Shown: positions 51,323-60,506 of the stretch, piece by piece
How the letters are laid out: each line of letters opens with the position of its first letter
Numbering within the stretch: position 1 is the first letter of the stretch
Source: RGZA01 sp041917755
GTDB lineage: Bacteria; Pseudomonadota; Alphaproteobacteria; UBA9219; RGZA01
Assembly (NCBI GenBank): GCA_041917755.1
Contig: JAYRWY010000007.1
Location: forward strand, 268,228 to 332,227
Direction of reading: 5' to 3'
Length of the DNA stretch: 64,000 nt
The notes under the pieces: model-generated
Told to the model about the DNA's origin: nothing
Seen by the model: only the letters and a program-made list of their open reading frames with translations
The model's database searches: none
Program-made: the position numbers and the translations under genes

Positions 51323-52156
51323 CTAGCTCTTAAGTTTATATCCTTTTTTTAGCATCACTAATGTGATGACCCATAGCACAATATTTACTGCCGCCATCAC
51401 AACCAGCCCGACTTGCAGTGAGCCATCTGTAACGCCAGTAAATCCGTATCGAAAGCCATCAATCATATAAAAGAACGGGTTGAGGTGGCAGAGAAAACGC
51501 CACATCTCCGGTAACTGTGCGGCAGTATAAAATGTTCCAGAAAGGAAGGTGGCTGGCATGATAATAAAATTGGTAACCGTCGCCAGATGGTCAAACTTCA
51601 TCGACCATATGCCGCCAATCAAGCCAAGCAACGCCATCATCATCGAGCCCATAACACCGTGATAAATGATATAAAGCGGATCATGCAATGGCACCCCGGA
51701 AAAGGGCGCAAGTACCAAAATCGATGCAATTCCAACTGCCACGCCGCGTACCAGTCCGCCAAGCGTATAACCAATTGCAAACTCGGTTGCCGTAAGTGGC
51801 GGCATGAGCACATCAACGATGTTCCCCTGAACTTTTGAAATCACCATGGATGAAGATGTGTTGGCAAACGCGTTTTGCGCCATCGACATCATGATTAGGC
51901 CGGGTGTTAAAAAATCCATATAAGGAATACCAGCAGCCGTTTTTCCGGCACCACCCAATGCAATGCTGAACACGGCATAGAATAAAATGGTGCTGATCAC
52001 CGGTGCGATAATCGTTTGCAGGTAGACTACAAAAAACCGCTGCGTTTCTTTGCGTGTAAGCGTGGCAAGTCCAACCCAATTGATACTGCCTATATCACGC
52101 GGCATCAGTTGATCAGGCGATAATTTTACCTGGGATAATTTTTCTGCGGGGGTCAT
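51323..52156 (-). CDS. ABC-2 type transport permease
   Basis: The 277-residue protein has six predicted membrane helices: IAPVISTILFYAVFSIALGG, TPGLIMMSMAQNAFANTSSSMVISKVQGNIVDVLMPPL, and the ABC-2 signature-like FLSGTFYTAAQLPEMWRFLCHLNPFFYMIDGFRYGFTG. The pattern resembles the ABC-2 family permeases of polysaccharide/drug exporters. No ATPase gene is adjacent, so the partner must lie elsewhere. It is 14 bp upstream of argD in the same direction, possibly co-transcribed. Confidence 0.88.
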   Translation of the reverse strand: MTPAEKLSQVKLSPDQLMPRDIGSINWVGLATLTRKETQRFFVVYLQTIIAPVISTILFYAVFSIALGGAGKTAAGIPYMDFLTPGLIMMSMAQNAFANTSSSMVISKVQGNIVDVLMPPLTATEFAIGYTLGGLVRGVAVGIASILVLAPFSGVPLHDPLYIIYHGVMGSMMMALLGLIGGIWSMKFDHLATVTNFIIMPATFLSGTFYTAAQLPEMWRFLCHLNPFFYMIDGFRYGFTGVTDGSLQVGLVVMAAVNIVLWVITLVMLKKGYKLKS

Positions 52157-52216
52157 CTCGCTTCCTTGTTAAACAGTGTAGGAAGCAATTAATTATAAAT
52201 CGCCGGGGCCGCATTA

Positions 52217-52251
52217 CAAGGTATCTTTGGCATATGAGCCAAAATACCTTG
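52217..52251. repeat. Strong 14-bp hairpin between HD-GYP-like gene and permease
   Basis: CAAGGTAT (52217-52224) and TTTGGC (52226-52231) pair with GCCAAA (52238-52243) and ATACCTTG (52244-52251). This leaves one bulged C and a 6-nt loop. There is no T-run on either strand, so it is not a textbook rho-independent terminator. It lies just past the end of the leftward HD-GYP-like gene. Confidence 0.5.
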
Positions 52252-52260
52252 TCTATGGGC

Positions 52261-53556
52261 TTAATCGGTCAAAAAGTCCTTGTCGGTGATGCCACTGCGA
52301 AGTTCGGGCGGGGGGCTCAACAGGGATTGGCTGGCCTCTGGATTGGTCTTGAGGTATTTGCTCAGCACATCGACCACCTTGGGATCATAGATTGCGCCAG
52401 CATCTTTTTTAAGGATATTAAGGGCATTATCAATGCTTAAGCCTTCACGGTGGGCACGTGGCGATACCAACGCAACAAAAGCGTTGGCTACCACGATAAT
52501 GCGGGATGTTTCTAAAATGTTTTCGCCCTTGCGGCCTTCCGGTATGCCGGTGCCATCATAACGCTCTAAAACCTGGCGCATGGTTGGAATAACCGGAACC
52601 TGAAAGCTGATAAGCGAGAGAATATCGGCGGATGTCAAAATGCTCTTGCGCACTAAGCGCAGTTCATCGGCATTCAATGCGCTGCTCTTAATCAGGATGC
52701 TGCGTGGGACCAATACTTTACCCAGATTCATCAGTGATCCGGCAATACGGCATGCCTCCACGCTTTGTTCATCTAAATTCATTTCATGGGCAATCGCTTC
52801 GGATATCATTCCCACGCGAAGGCTATGACCAGCTGCGTAGGGGTCGCGGCGGTCAACAACTGCAACCAGTGTATCAATCAGTTGGCGGAAAGTTTGGTCT
52901 TGGCGCTCACGTTCAACAATGACATCAGAGATGTCTTTTTGGGTCACCATCACCAAATTGCTCAAATCCGCGGTGTCCGGCAATGGAATATGATAGGTCT
53001 GTGTATAGTGTGGGCCAGTTGCATCATCATGCCTGTCGACAGTAATCACAGGCGCACCACCATTGCTGGCTCGTCTGATACGATCGCCTAATAGGCTGGC
53101 TTGGCGCGGCAGAAATACACGGTCGATGGTCTTACCCACCAAATCTTCCTGATCGATCTTTAACTGGCGGCCAGCTTCATTATTGGCAAACCAGAAATGA
53201 CCATCACGGTCGGCAATGAATAAGCTGTTTGGAATATTATCGGTAATTACTTTTAATAATTCTTCATTGTAATGCACGCGGCTCTTTAAACCGTCTTCGC
53301 GAATTTGGTACTTAAGCTGTGTATGAAGGCTTGCAAAATGATAAGCGGTAATAGCGGCGCAAATAACCAACACAAGCGCAATCACCAATACGGTGAATAG
53401 GGTATTAATGGTACCATTGATGTTGGATGGCTCAAATAATTGGAACGATAAAAAAGCTCCGCCCAATAATAATGCCGGACAAGCAATCATGCCCAGCAAC
53501 TTTGCCGTTAATGATAATTTGGGTTCATCGAATTTTACTTCAGTGGCTGGGGACAT
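52261..53556 (-). CDS. PAS/degenerate HD-GYP protein
   Basis: The 431-residue protein has two membrane helices (about 20-42 and 50-75), a PAS domain (about 95-215) and an HD-GYP-like domain (about 225-410) with DRRDPYAAGHSLRVGMI. The key catalytic positions are altered: LLHDIGK is replaced by SLMNLGK, HHERYDGTGYP by VLERYDGTGIP, and ADVFDAL by ANAFVAL. It is thus probably unable to hydrolyse cyclic-di-GMP and may sense or bind it instead. Similar degenerate forms exist in related alphaproteobacteria as far as I recall. It is monocistronic, with rodA upstream in the same direction. Confidence 0.82.
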   Translation of the reverse strand: MSPATEVKFDEPKLSLTAKLLGMIACPALLLGGAFLSFQLFEPSNINGTINTLFTVLVIALVLVICAAITAYHFASLHTQLKYQIREDGLKSRVHYNEELLKVITDNIPNSLFIADRDGHFWFANNEAGRQLKIDQEDLVGKTIDRVFLPRQASLLGDRIRRASNGGAPVITVDRHDDATGPHYTQTYHIPLPDTADLSNLVMVTQKDISDVIVERERQDQTFRQLIDTLVAVVDRRDPYAAGHSLRVGMISEAIAHEMNLDEQSVEACRIAGSLMNLGKVLVPRSILIKSSALNADELRLVRKSILTSADILSLISFQVPVIPTMRQVLERYDGTGIPEGRKGENILETSRIIVVANAFVALVSPRAHREGLSIDNALNILKKDAGAIYDPKVVDVLSKYLKTNPEASQSLLSPPPELRSGITDKDFLTD

Positions 53557-53680
53557 TAGGTGGGGCCTTTTGGAAGGAAACGATGCTCCTACATATATAT
53601 ATGGAGTGCTAAACTTTTCTTAAGAACCCTAATAAATCAGGGGGCATTGGCAGTTAAGTCACTGATTATAAAGGCTTGGG

Positions 53681-54826
53681 CTAGTCCAAATTTGGCCGTC
53701 CAAAGCTCGTATCACGGTGAATGGCAATGCTCAGCAAGATTCCACAGGCAATATAGAAGGCCAACATCACGCTACCGCCATAGGAGATGAGGGGCAGCGG
53801 AATCCCCACCACGGGAATAAGGCCGGTAACCATGGCCACATTAGTCAGTAAGTAAAGGAACATGGTGGTGGTGAGGCCAAGGCCAAGCAAGCGACCAAAT
53901 TGATGACGCGAGTGAAGACTGATGACATAGCCATACACAATCAAAATGAAAAACAGCATCAATAACAATACCGCGCCGATTAATCCCATTTCTTCGGCAA
54001 GTACCACAAAGATAAAGTCTGTATGTTTTTCTGGCAGAAAGTTCAGCTGGCTTTGTGTGCCCATACCAAATCCTTTTCCGTACAATCCACCCGAACCCAA
54101 TGCAATTTTGGATTGAATGATATTATACCCAGCCCCCAAAGGGTCTTTTTCTGGGTCAAGAAAGGTGGTCAGGCGGGCTTTTTGATAGTCGTGTAAATGG
54201 TTCCATGCCGCCATCGCTGCGAATGGAACGCCGACACCAATGCTGGCGAAGATCCACCAACGTACACCTGCAAGAAAGAATACGGTGGCTGAAAACAGTG
54301 CGGTAAGCGTAGCCGTACCCAGATTGGGTTGAATGAGGATAAGCCCAACAGGCAGCAAAACCATTCCCGCTGGAACCAATAATCGCAACGGATTGCCAAT
54401 TTCTTCATATGATAAATTATGGAAGTAATGCGCAAGGGCCAATGCAAGCGCTACCTTCATATGCTCGGATGGCTGTAAAACGAAAAAGCCAAAATTAATC
54501 CAGCGCTGAGCGCCCATCCCAATATGTCCGATAACCGCAACCGCAACCAGCAACGCAAGTAGCGCCCCGTAAATGACATAGCTCCATTTAAATAGGAACC
54601 GTATGTCTACCAATGCAATGCCTATCATTAAAAAAATACCGGGAATGACACGGGTAAGCTGCCGACCCGCCCAAGGCTCCCAATTCGCGCCGCCCGCAGA
54701 GTAGAGCAGTGTTACACCAAAAGCCGATATCAAAATTACAAGAAATACAAACCCCCATGGCATCACCCGGAGTTTATCTTGGATATCCATATCTTGGTCG
54801 GACGGAATGGAGTTGTGGTACATCAT
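53681..54826 (-). CDS. rodA: Rod-shape SEDS glycosyltransferase RodA
   Basis: RodA polymerises peptidoglycan during cell elongation. The 381-residue SEDS protein shows DKLRVMPWGFVFLVILISAFGVTLLYSAGG, GAQRWINFGFFVLQPSEHMKVALALALAHYFH, and the C-terminal GLIPVVGIPLPLISYGGSVMLAFYIACGILLSI. Ten membrane helices are predicted. The start may be ATG 54826 or ATG 54790 (a Met-Asp-Ile-Gln start); neither has a clear SD. The partner gene mrdA (PBP2) is not adjacent. Confidence 0.95.
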   Translation of the reverse strand: MMYHNSIPSDQDMDIQDKLRVMPWGFVFLVILISAFGVTLLYSAGGANWEPWAGRQLTRVIPGIFLMIGIALVDIRFLFKWSYVIYGALLALLVAVAVIGHIGMGAQRWINFGFFVLQPSEHMKVALALALAHYFHNLSYEEIGNPLRLLVPAGMVLLPVGLILIQPNLGTATLTALFSATVFFLAGVRWWIFASIGVGVPFAAMAAWNHLHDYQKARLTTFLDPEKDPLGAGYNIIQSKIALGSGGLYGKGFGMGTQSQLNFLPEKHTDFIFVVLAEEMGLIGAVLLLMLFFILIVYGYVISLHSRHQFGRLLGLGLTTTMFLYLLTNVAMVTGLIPVVGIPLPLISYGGSVMLAFYIACGILLSIAIHRDTSFGRPNLD

Positions 54827-54905
54827 GGATTTTAAAAATATCAGGTGCGGTTATATATACCAAAGACGAGCAGTTTTTTGTATACACCCTATAAACCTAA
54901 CCGTT

Positions 54906-56033
54906 ATGCTTTGGCTAATGCAAATAAAACCTAATACCTATTATCAATTACGTCTGGATGCGGGGGAAATCATCCCCGATGCCGCGCAGTTAAAAGTTGT
55001 AAACGCACTGCATCAGCTGGCGGTACGAATGCCGCGTTTGGCGCGTGAACCCAATTTACCTGGCTTTCTCCGCTGGCTGATCAGGCGTGAGCGAAATCGT
55101 GGATTGTATATTTACGGCACAGTAGGCCGCGGTAAAACCATGTTAATGGACATGTTTTTTGAAAGTATCCATGGCGTCAGCAAGCGTCGCATTCATTTCC
55201 ACGCATTTATGCTGGATGTACATTCCCGTTTGCATGCTGCCCGCCAGGAAAATCGCCAGGATAATAAAAAAGATGATGCAGTGATGCGCGTTGCTGCCGA
55301 CCTCGCCAAGGAAGCAAAGCTGCTTTGCTTTGATGAATTCCAAGTTCATAACATCGCCGATGCTATGATTTTAAGTCGCTTCTTCCGTGAGTTGTTTCGC
55401 AAAGGCGTGGTAATAGTTGCCACATCCAATACAGCACCTGATAATCTTTACGCCGGTGGTTTGCAACGTGACTTGTTCCTGCCATTTATCGACTTAATTA
55501 AAAAGCGCCTCACCGTTCTTTTGCTGGATGATGGCCGTGATTATCGTCAGGACCGCATCAAAGGCATGCCCGTTTATCTAAGTCCACTTGGTAAATCCGC
55601 CAGCGATGGTTTGACGCAAATTTTTGCCAAGCTAACAGATGACGAGCAGTCATCATCCATCACCATTACTGTGGAACAGGGCAGGGAACTGTTTGTTGCA
55701 AAAGCTGCGCATGGTGTTGCGTGGTTCACTTTTGATGAGCTTTGCCGAGATGCCAAAGGCACGCCAGACTTCATCGCAATTACCAAGCATTTTCATACAG
55801 TCATTCTGGAAGGTGTGCCGCACTTAACGGATGCAGATAAAAACAGCACCTTGAGGTTTATTCATTTAGTTGATGTGCTTTATGATAATAAAATAAGGCT
55901 CGCTTTAAGTGCGGAAAGGCCATTAGAGCATTTGCTTGATCCCGCCAGCAGTCTGAACTCGCAATTTGAACGCACCTCCAGCCGTTTAATGGAAATGCAG
56001 TCAGAGGACTATATTTTGGCCAGGAAGACCTAA
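54906..56033 (+). CDS. zapE: Cell division ATPase ZapE (AFG1 family)
   Basis: The 375-residue AAA-type ATPase has Walker A GTVGRGKTMLMDMFF, Walker B LLCFDEFQVHNIADAMIL, and the C-terminal segment VEQGRELFVAKAAHGVAWFTFDELC. It acts at late division at the Z ring in E. coli (ZapE/YhcM). ATG 54906 is taken because upstream codons encode unrelated residues overlapping rodA; ATG 54918 is a possible alternative. It is convergent with a hypothetical, overlapping by 4 bp. Confidence 0.93.
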   Translation: MLWLMQIKPNTYYQLRLDAGEIIPDAAQLKVVNALHQLAVRMPRLAREPNLPGFLRWLIRRERNRGLYIYGTVGRGKTMLMDMFFESIHGVSKRRIHFHAFMLDVHSRLHAARQENRQDNKKDDAVMRVAADLAKEAKLLCFDEFQVHNIADAMILSRFFRELFRKGVVIVATSNTAPDNLYAGGLQRDLFLPFIDLIKKRLTVLLLDDGRDYRQDRIKGMPVYLSPLGKSASDGLTQIFAKLTDDEQSSSITITVEQGRELFVAKAAHGVAWFTFDELCRDAKGTPDFIAITKHFHTVILEGVPHLTDADKNSTLRFIHLVDVLYDNKIRLALSAERPLEHLLDPASSLNSQFERTSSRLMEMQSEDYILARKT

Positions 56034-56503
56034 GGGATATGTTGGGTAGGTAGATGGTGGCGTTGCGCAATCACACGTATGGCATCCATCGATTTCATGG
56101 CTTTTTCGAATAATTCCAGTTCCGATTTACCTAATTGAGTTTGTATCGCTTCGGATGCCACAATCCGAAATACCTTGGTCATGCGTTGCAGATAGCGCTC
56201 ATGTTTGTTTTCCCGCTCCGGCTTTTTTAAATGACTATCGTATTTTTGCATGAGCGCATGTGCAACAATTACAAAATTTAGCAGGATATCATTTCTGCGT
56301 GCAGTCTCAATCTCGCTATAATTTCCATTATTTCTTAATTCGCGAAATTTTTCCCAGGAAGCTACAAACATTTTATAACGCGGCTTGGTTTCGCCAGCCA
56401 TACTCTGCAACTGATGATGCAGGCCGTGGTCAAGCTTAAGACGATATCTTTTCTTGCGTCCTTCGACTGCATGATGATTTTGTTTTGCTTTTTGCCGTGC
56501 CAT
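56030..56503 (-). CDS. Hypothetical basic protein
   Basis: The 157-residue, highly charged protein (from ATG 56503) has a basic start (MARQKAKQNHHAVEGRKKRYRLKLDHGLHHQL) and helical segments including SWEKFRELRNNGNYSEIETARRNDILLNFVIVAHALMQKYDSH. There is no membrane segment or known domain. A longer frame to 56581 exists but lacks an SD. Its C-terminus overlaps the convergent zapE by 4 bp. Function is unknown. Confidence 0.6.
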   Translation of the reverse strand: MARQKAKQNHHAVEGRKKRYRLKLDHGLHHQLQSMAGETKPRYKMFVASWEKFRELRNNGNYSEIETARRNDILLNFVIVAHALMQKYDSHLKKPERENKHERYLQRMTKVFRIVASEAIQTQLGKSELELFEKAMKSMDAIRVIAQRHHLPTQHIP

Positions 56504-56633
56504 GGGTGGCTCAAATATCTTAAAAAATAGAACTGCAATTTTAGTATTATTCTTATAAGGCCAAGTTATACTCGTGCCCATGGCATAGCGTAAATCATCT
56601 TATTGCTTTCATGCCATTCAATTGGGAATACAT

Positions 56634-57137
56634 ATGATTTTAATTGGCATTGGCGGTAATTTATCATTTAACGGGCAGCCCGTATTGGCCACCTTGAACG
56701 AGGCTCTCCGTGCCTTGCCTGAATACGGGATTCGTATCGATAAATGTTCGTCTTTTTATCACTCGCGCCCGGTACCTGTTTCTGATCAGCCATGGTTTTT
56801 TAATGCAGTCGTGTCATGTTCATCGTATTTGTCACCGCATGAAATGTTGCGCGCACTTTTATCCATCGAACAAAAATTCGGTCGCATTCGTCCAGCAGAT
56901 GCAGCAATAAAAAATGCTGCACGAACCATTGATCTGGACATCATCGATATAAACGGAAAAATTATTTCTGATGATGTTCTTGATCTTCCGCATCCTCGTT
57001 TGGCAGAGCGTGCATTCATCATCTTGCCTCTTCTGGAAGTTGCGCCGGACTGGAAGCATCCTGTTACCGGGCAACACATTTCTGAACTTGCCAACTCCCT
57101 GAGTTCACAGGACCGCGCCAACACGATACGGGTTTAG
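56634..57137 (+). CDS. folK: 6-hydroxymethyl-7,8-dihydropterin pyrophosphokinase
   Basis: HPPK transfers pyrophosphate from ATP to the pterin in folate synthesis. From ATG 56634 the protein is 167 residues, with MILIGIGGNLSFNGQP, SSFYHSRPVPVSDQPWFFNAVV, and the catalytic RTIDLDIIDINGKII and LDLPHPRLAERAFIILPL. GGGAA precedes the ATG. It is followed by a large intergenic region and gcrA. Confidence 0.93.
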   Translation: MILIGIGGNLSFNGQPVLATLNEALRALPEYGIRIDKCSSFYHSRPVPVSDQPWFFNAVVSCSSYLSPHEMLRALLSIEQKFGRIRPADAAIKNAARTIDLDIIDINGKIISDDVLDLPHPRLAERAFIILPLLEVAPDWKHPVTGQHISELANSLSSQDRANTIRV

Positions 57138-57604
57138 TTCCCGTCCGCATCTTGCCCCGCAAGCCCCTAAATTTTTTTCAACCATAAATGTGGTGCATGC
57201 CTCACGGCATCCCGGCGCACGCCACCTTCGTATAAAAAATAGAGTCAATTCATGGTGTTAGAGGGCGGATAAATTTTGGGAATGACCCACACTTTTTTTG
57301 CTGCTTGCTCGCAATTGTGATGGACAAAAAATTACCCACAGGAAATTTGTTTTTTTCATGTTTCCTACCTTGCCAAACGACTCGTGCTTGGCGCACATAT
57401 AGACGGTCACTTCACGAACACCACAAAATCTAGTGGTTGACGTCACAATATAACGGTTAGGTTTTTCATGGTTTGCGCCCAGAAACAGAGCATAAAAAGC
57501 ATCGAAAGTTTCGGTAAAACAGCTTCGCGCAACGTTAAAAATTCCTACGCCGTTCAGTTCAAAAAACAAAAAAACAACAAAAAATAATAAAGGGGTTAGG
57601 TAGC
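57138..57604. other. gcrA upstream region
   Basis: This 467-bp region between folK and gcrA has no supported gene. An antisense frame (57258-57683) lacks an SD and overlaps gcrA. It holds a GAGTC (GANTC-type) site at about 57242, and an A-rich run before the gcrA SD (AAGGGGTTAGG). I could not define a -35/-10 with confidence. Its size suggests complex cell-cycle control. Confidence 0.45.
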
Positions 57605-58261
57605 ATGGCGGAACAGAATAATACGTGGACTCCCGCTCGTATCGGAGTACTACAAGAATTATGGGGTAGTGGGTTATCCGCAAAAGAAATCGCCGCCCGT
57701 CTTGGCGGTGGCATTACCCGCAATGCAGTGATTGGTAAGGCGCATCGTTTAGGTTTGTCATCCCGCCCATCACCTATTAAACGCGTAGATGGTAAGCCCG
57801 CTGGCCAGCCATCAGGCGGTGTCATGAAAACCCGTTTATCATCACCCAAGGCCATGGGGCTGCGTCGTGATGTCATGGTGGGTACGGGTGCATACCGCGG
57901 CGCGGATGCTAACCCACGTAGCGATATGCGTGCTGACAGCCGTATGGACAGAGAAGAAGGCCAATCCAGCCGTATGCGCTCATCCTCGGATGTGGGTAAC
58001 TATTCACCCCGTTTATTCAAAAATGCTCAACCAGCAGTTCAAGCCCAAGCCCAGCAATGCCGTTGGCCAGTAGGCGACCCGTTAAAAGCTGGTTTCCATT
58101 TCTGCGACAGCATGTCGATCCCTGGTTTGCCATATTGCTATGATCATGCCTGCATGGCTTACCAAGGTTCAAAGAAGAAGGTTCCGGCTGCTCCGCGTGA
58201 AGATGCTCCAGCAGCTGAAGCTGGCGACAGCGCACAATTCGGCGCGGTCAACAACAGCTAA
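57605..58261 (+). CDS. gcrA: Cell cycle regulator GcrA
   Basis: GcrA is an alphaproteobacterial transcription cofactor that binds sigma-70 and GANTC-methylated promoters to activate S-phase genes. The 218-residue protein has the conserved N-terminal helix-turn-helix WTPARIGVLQELWGSGLSAKEIAARLGGGITRNAVIGKAHRLGL (4-48). A variable linker leads to the C-terminal CRWPVGDP...FCDSMSIPGLPYCYDHACMAY motif that contacts RNA polymerase. The start is ATG 57605 with SD AAGGGG. Together with CckA and the CtrA box, it shows a CtrA-type cell cycle. Confidence 0.97.
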   Translation: MAEQNNTWTPARIGVLQELWGSGLSAKEIAARLGGGITRNAVIGKAHRLGLSSRPSPIKRVDGKPAGQPSGGVMKTRLSSPKAMGLRRDVMVGTGAYRGADANPRSDMRADSRMDREEGQSSRMRSSSDVGNYSPRLFKNAQPAVQAQAQQCRWPVGDPLKAGFHFCDSMSIPGLPYCYDHACMAYQGSKKKVPAAPREDAPAAEAGDSAQFGAVNNS

Positions 58262-58284
58262 GCCAAAGTTTGTTCCCCAAAACG

Positions 58285-58316
58285 AAAAAGGCGCATCCTT
58301 GGATGCGCCTTTTTTT
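58285..58316. terminator. Bidirectional terminator between gcrA and icd
   Basis: A perfect 10-bp stem (58289-58298 and 58301-58310) with a 2-nt spacer is flanked by A5 on the left and T7 on the right. It can terminate gcrA (plus) and the convergent icd (minus). Clear rho-independent structure. Confidence 0.93.
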
Positions 58317-58333
58317 ATGATTGAAGTTCTTGA

Positions 58334-59548
58334 TTAGGCCAGCGCCTTAACCAAACGATTGCTGATTTCCTGCATATAATCCTTTGTCTTGAGCCATTTT
58401 TGGTTTGGACCAACCAAAATAGCCAAGTCTTTGGTCATATAACCAGCCTCAATGGTATCAATACATGCTTTTTCAAGCGCCTGACCAAATTTAGTGACGT
58501 CTGGCGTATTGTCGGTTTTACCACGATTAATCAAGGCTTGTGTCCATGCAAAGATAGATGCTGTTGGGTTGGTGGAGGTTTCTTCGCCTTTTTGGTATTG
58601 GCGGTAATGGTCGGTCACGGTGCCATGAGCAGCTTCGGTAAGAACAGTCTTGCCATCTGGTGCAAGCAGCACGGAGGTCATAAGCCCAAGGGAGCCATAG
58701 CCCTGCGCGACCATATCGGATTGCACGTCACCATCATAGTTCTTACATGCCCACAGGAAGCTGGTGCTGGTGCTGATCGCTTTTGCCACCATACTATCGA
58801 TCAGCAAGTGACGATAGGATATGCCAGCAGCTTCATAGGCAGCCTTATATTCCTTTTCATAAATCTCAGCAAAAATATCCATGAAACGGCCGTCATAGGC
58901 TTTCAAAATGGTATTCTTGGTGGAGAGATACACAGGAACCTTACGGTTTAACCCATAACGGAACGTGCTGTGCGCAAAATTGCGAATGGAATTGTCTTCA
59001 TTGAACATTCCCAATGCTACGCCTGCTCCTGGGAATTCATGCACTTTGTGCTGGATGGGCGCGCTGCCATCTTTGGGTGTAAAGGTGATGGTAAGGGTAC
59101 CTGCACCAGGCACCTTGAAATCGGTGGCTTTATAAACGTCACCAAAGCCGTGACGTGCGACGATAATAGGTTCTTTCCATCCTTGAACATAGCGCGGGAT
59201 ATTTTTAACAACGATGGGTTCGCGGAAGATAGTTCCATCTAGAATATTGCGAATAGTACCGTTAGGGGACTTCCACATTTTTTTGAGGTTGAATTCTTTA
59301 ACGCGGCCCTCATCTGGGGTAATGGTCGCGCATTTTACACCGATGCTGTATTGCTTGATGGCTTCTGCGGCATCAAGGGTGATTTTATCGTCGGTTGCAT
59401 CTCGCTTTTGCATGGCAAGGTCAAAATATTTGATATCGATATCCAAATGCGGCAAAAGCAGCATTTCTTTGATCCAGCCCCACATGATGCGTGCCATTTC
59501 GTCGCCATCAAGTTCTACGATTGGATTTGCAACTTTGATTTTAGCCAT
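58334..59548 (-). CDS. icd: NADP-dependent isocitrate dehydrogenase
   Basis: Icd oxidatively decarboxylates isocitrate to 2-oxoglutarate in the TCA cycle. The 404-residue enzyme belongs to the homodimeric class resembling eukaryotic IDH1/2: MAKIKVANPIVELDGDEMARIMW, GTIRNILDGTIFREPI, LIDSMVAKA and NYDGDVQSDMVAQGYGSLGLMTSVL, then EAAHGTVTDHYR. It is distinct from the shorter E. coli type. It stands alone between gcrA's terminator and a cold-shock gene. Confidence 0.97.
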   Translation of the reverse strand: MAKIKVANPIVELDGDEMARIMWGWIKEMLLLPHLDIDIKYFDLAMQKRDATDDKITLDAAEAIKQYSIGVKCATITPDEGRVKEFNLKKMWKSPNGTIRNILDGTIFREPIVVKNIPRYVQGWKEPIIVARHGFGDVYKATDFKVPGAGTLTITFTPKDGSAPIQHKVHEFPGAGVALGMFNEDNSIRNFAHSTFRYGLNRKVPVYLSTKNTILKAYDGRFMDIFAEIYEKEYKAAYEAAGISYRHLLIDSMVAKAISTSTSFLWACKNYDGDVQSDMVAQGYGSLGLMTSVLLAPDGKTVLTEAAHGTVTDHYRQYQKGEETSTNPTASIFAWTQALINRGKTDNTPDVTKFGQALEKACIDTIEAGYMTKDLAILVGPNQKWLKTKDYMQEISNRLVKALA

Positions 59549-59610
59549 GGGGAATGTCCTCGTTGAGATAGTACGGGATGAAATTGTGCGAACGCACGCA
59601 AGTGCAGGGA

Positions 59611-59628
59611 TAGAACGTTAGCGTTCTA
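59611..59628. repeat. Dyad upstream of icd
   Basis: TAGAACG (59611-59617) and CGTTCTA (59622-59628) form 7-bp arms around TTAG, 63-80 bp before the icd start. It could be an operator or a weak terminator for the cold-shock gene; there is no T-run. Confidence 0.4.
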
Positions 59629-59662
59629 ACCTTACCAAATCTTTAAATAGAGGGGAAACGGC

Positions 59663-60268
59663 TTAATCCAGTAGCTCAATCTTCGATGCTTCACGGCCTT
59701 TTTGCGAGGTCGTAACCATCATACGGATTTTGCGTCCAGGTTCGATATCCTTAAGGCCAGCACGTTCCAGAACGGAGCGATGGATGAATACATCCTTGCT
59801 GCCATCTTCGGGCATGGCAAAACCAAAACCCTTATCGGTTTTATACCATTTGATGCTACCGGTTACTTCAACTTCTGGGCCAAGTGGTTGGCGATCTTGG
59901 CGGTTATCTGGACGCGGATTGAAGTCTGCTCGCCCATAATCACCGCGGCTATCTCTGGCATCAAATGCGCCTCTGGAGCTAGGCTGTGGCGCATTGGGGT
60001 CAATGCCCATCACCTCGATGATGTGGGTCACCTGCATACCACGCTCTGATGGAACAACCATGCATCGCAGGCGCGTGTTCTCTGCTAGGCCTTGAAGCCC
60101 TGCACGGGTTACAACCGAAATGTGGAGAAATGCATCGGAAGAATTGTTGTTGATGGCAACAAAACCGAACCCTTTGCTTCCATTGAACCACTTAACAATA
60201 CCATCAGCCTGAACGCCTTCACCGGCGGGCATGGCAGAACCAAGATCATAACGAGACAAACGACGCAC
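59663..60268 (-). CDS. Two-domain cold-shock protein
   Basis: This is a 201-residue protein with two cold-shock (OB-fold, RNA-binding) domains. The first (about 18-88) carries GIVKWFNGSKGFGFVAI, the second (about 133-201) GSIKWYKTDKGFGFAMPEDGSKDVFIH. An Arg/Asp-rich linker lies between. Tandem-CSD proteins are typical of alphaproteobacteria. RNP1-like KGFGF is intact in both. The start is GTG 60268 or ATG 60232; SD evidence is poor for both. It is probably an RNA chaperone. Confidence 0.9.
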   Translation of the reverse strand: MRRLSRYDLGSAMPAGEGVQADGIVKWFNGSKGFGFVAINNNSSDAFLHISVVTRAGLQGLAENTRLRCMVVPSERGMQVTHIIEVMGIDPNAPQPSSRGAFDARDSRGDYGRADFNPRPDNRQDRQPLGPEVEVTGSIKWYKTDKGFGFAMPEDGSKDVFIHRSVLERAGLKDIEPGRKIRMMVTTSQKGREASKIELLD

Positions 60269-60506
60269 CTTATCTAACTAGTGAAACAACCCTGCTTGTA
60301 CTAAATAGGCATAAACAGGCGAAACCAGACATTACACAATATACCAAAACAGAAGATTAACAGGCAAAGGCTAAGTGCAATAAAACCTTATTAATCAAAG
60401 GCCTTTGCCCGGCCCGCGCATGATGCTAATACTTTGTTTTGTTTAGTTTTTGTTAGTTAATCGGCAGGTAAAATAGCCAAGACTATAAGGTGAGCCCCCC
60501 AAGTTA

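Noticed and set aside
57258..57876. Minus-strand ORFs upstream of and inside gcrA
   Set aside because: They overlap the gcrA coding region or lack SD, and show no domain. gcrA on the plus strand is certain.
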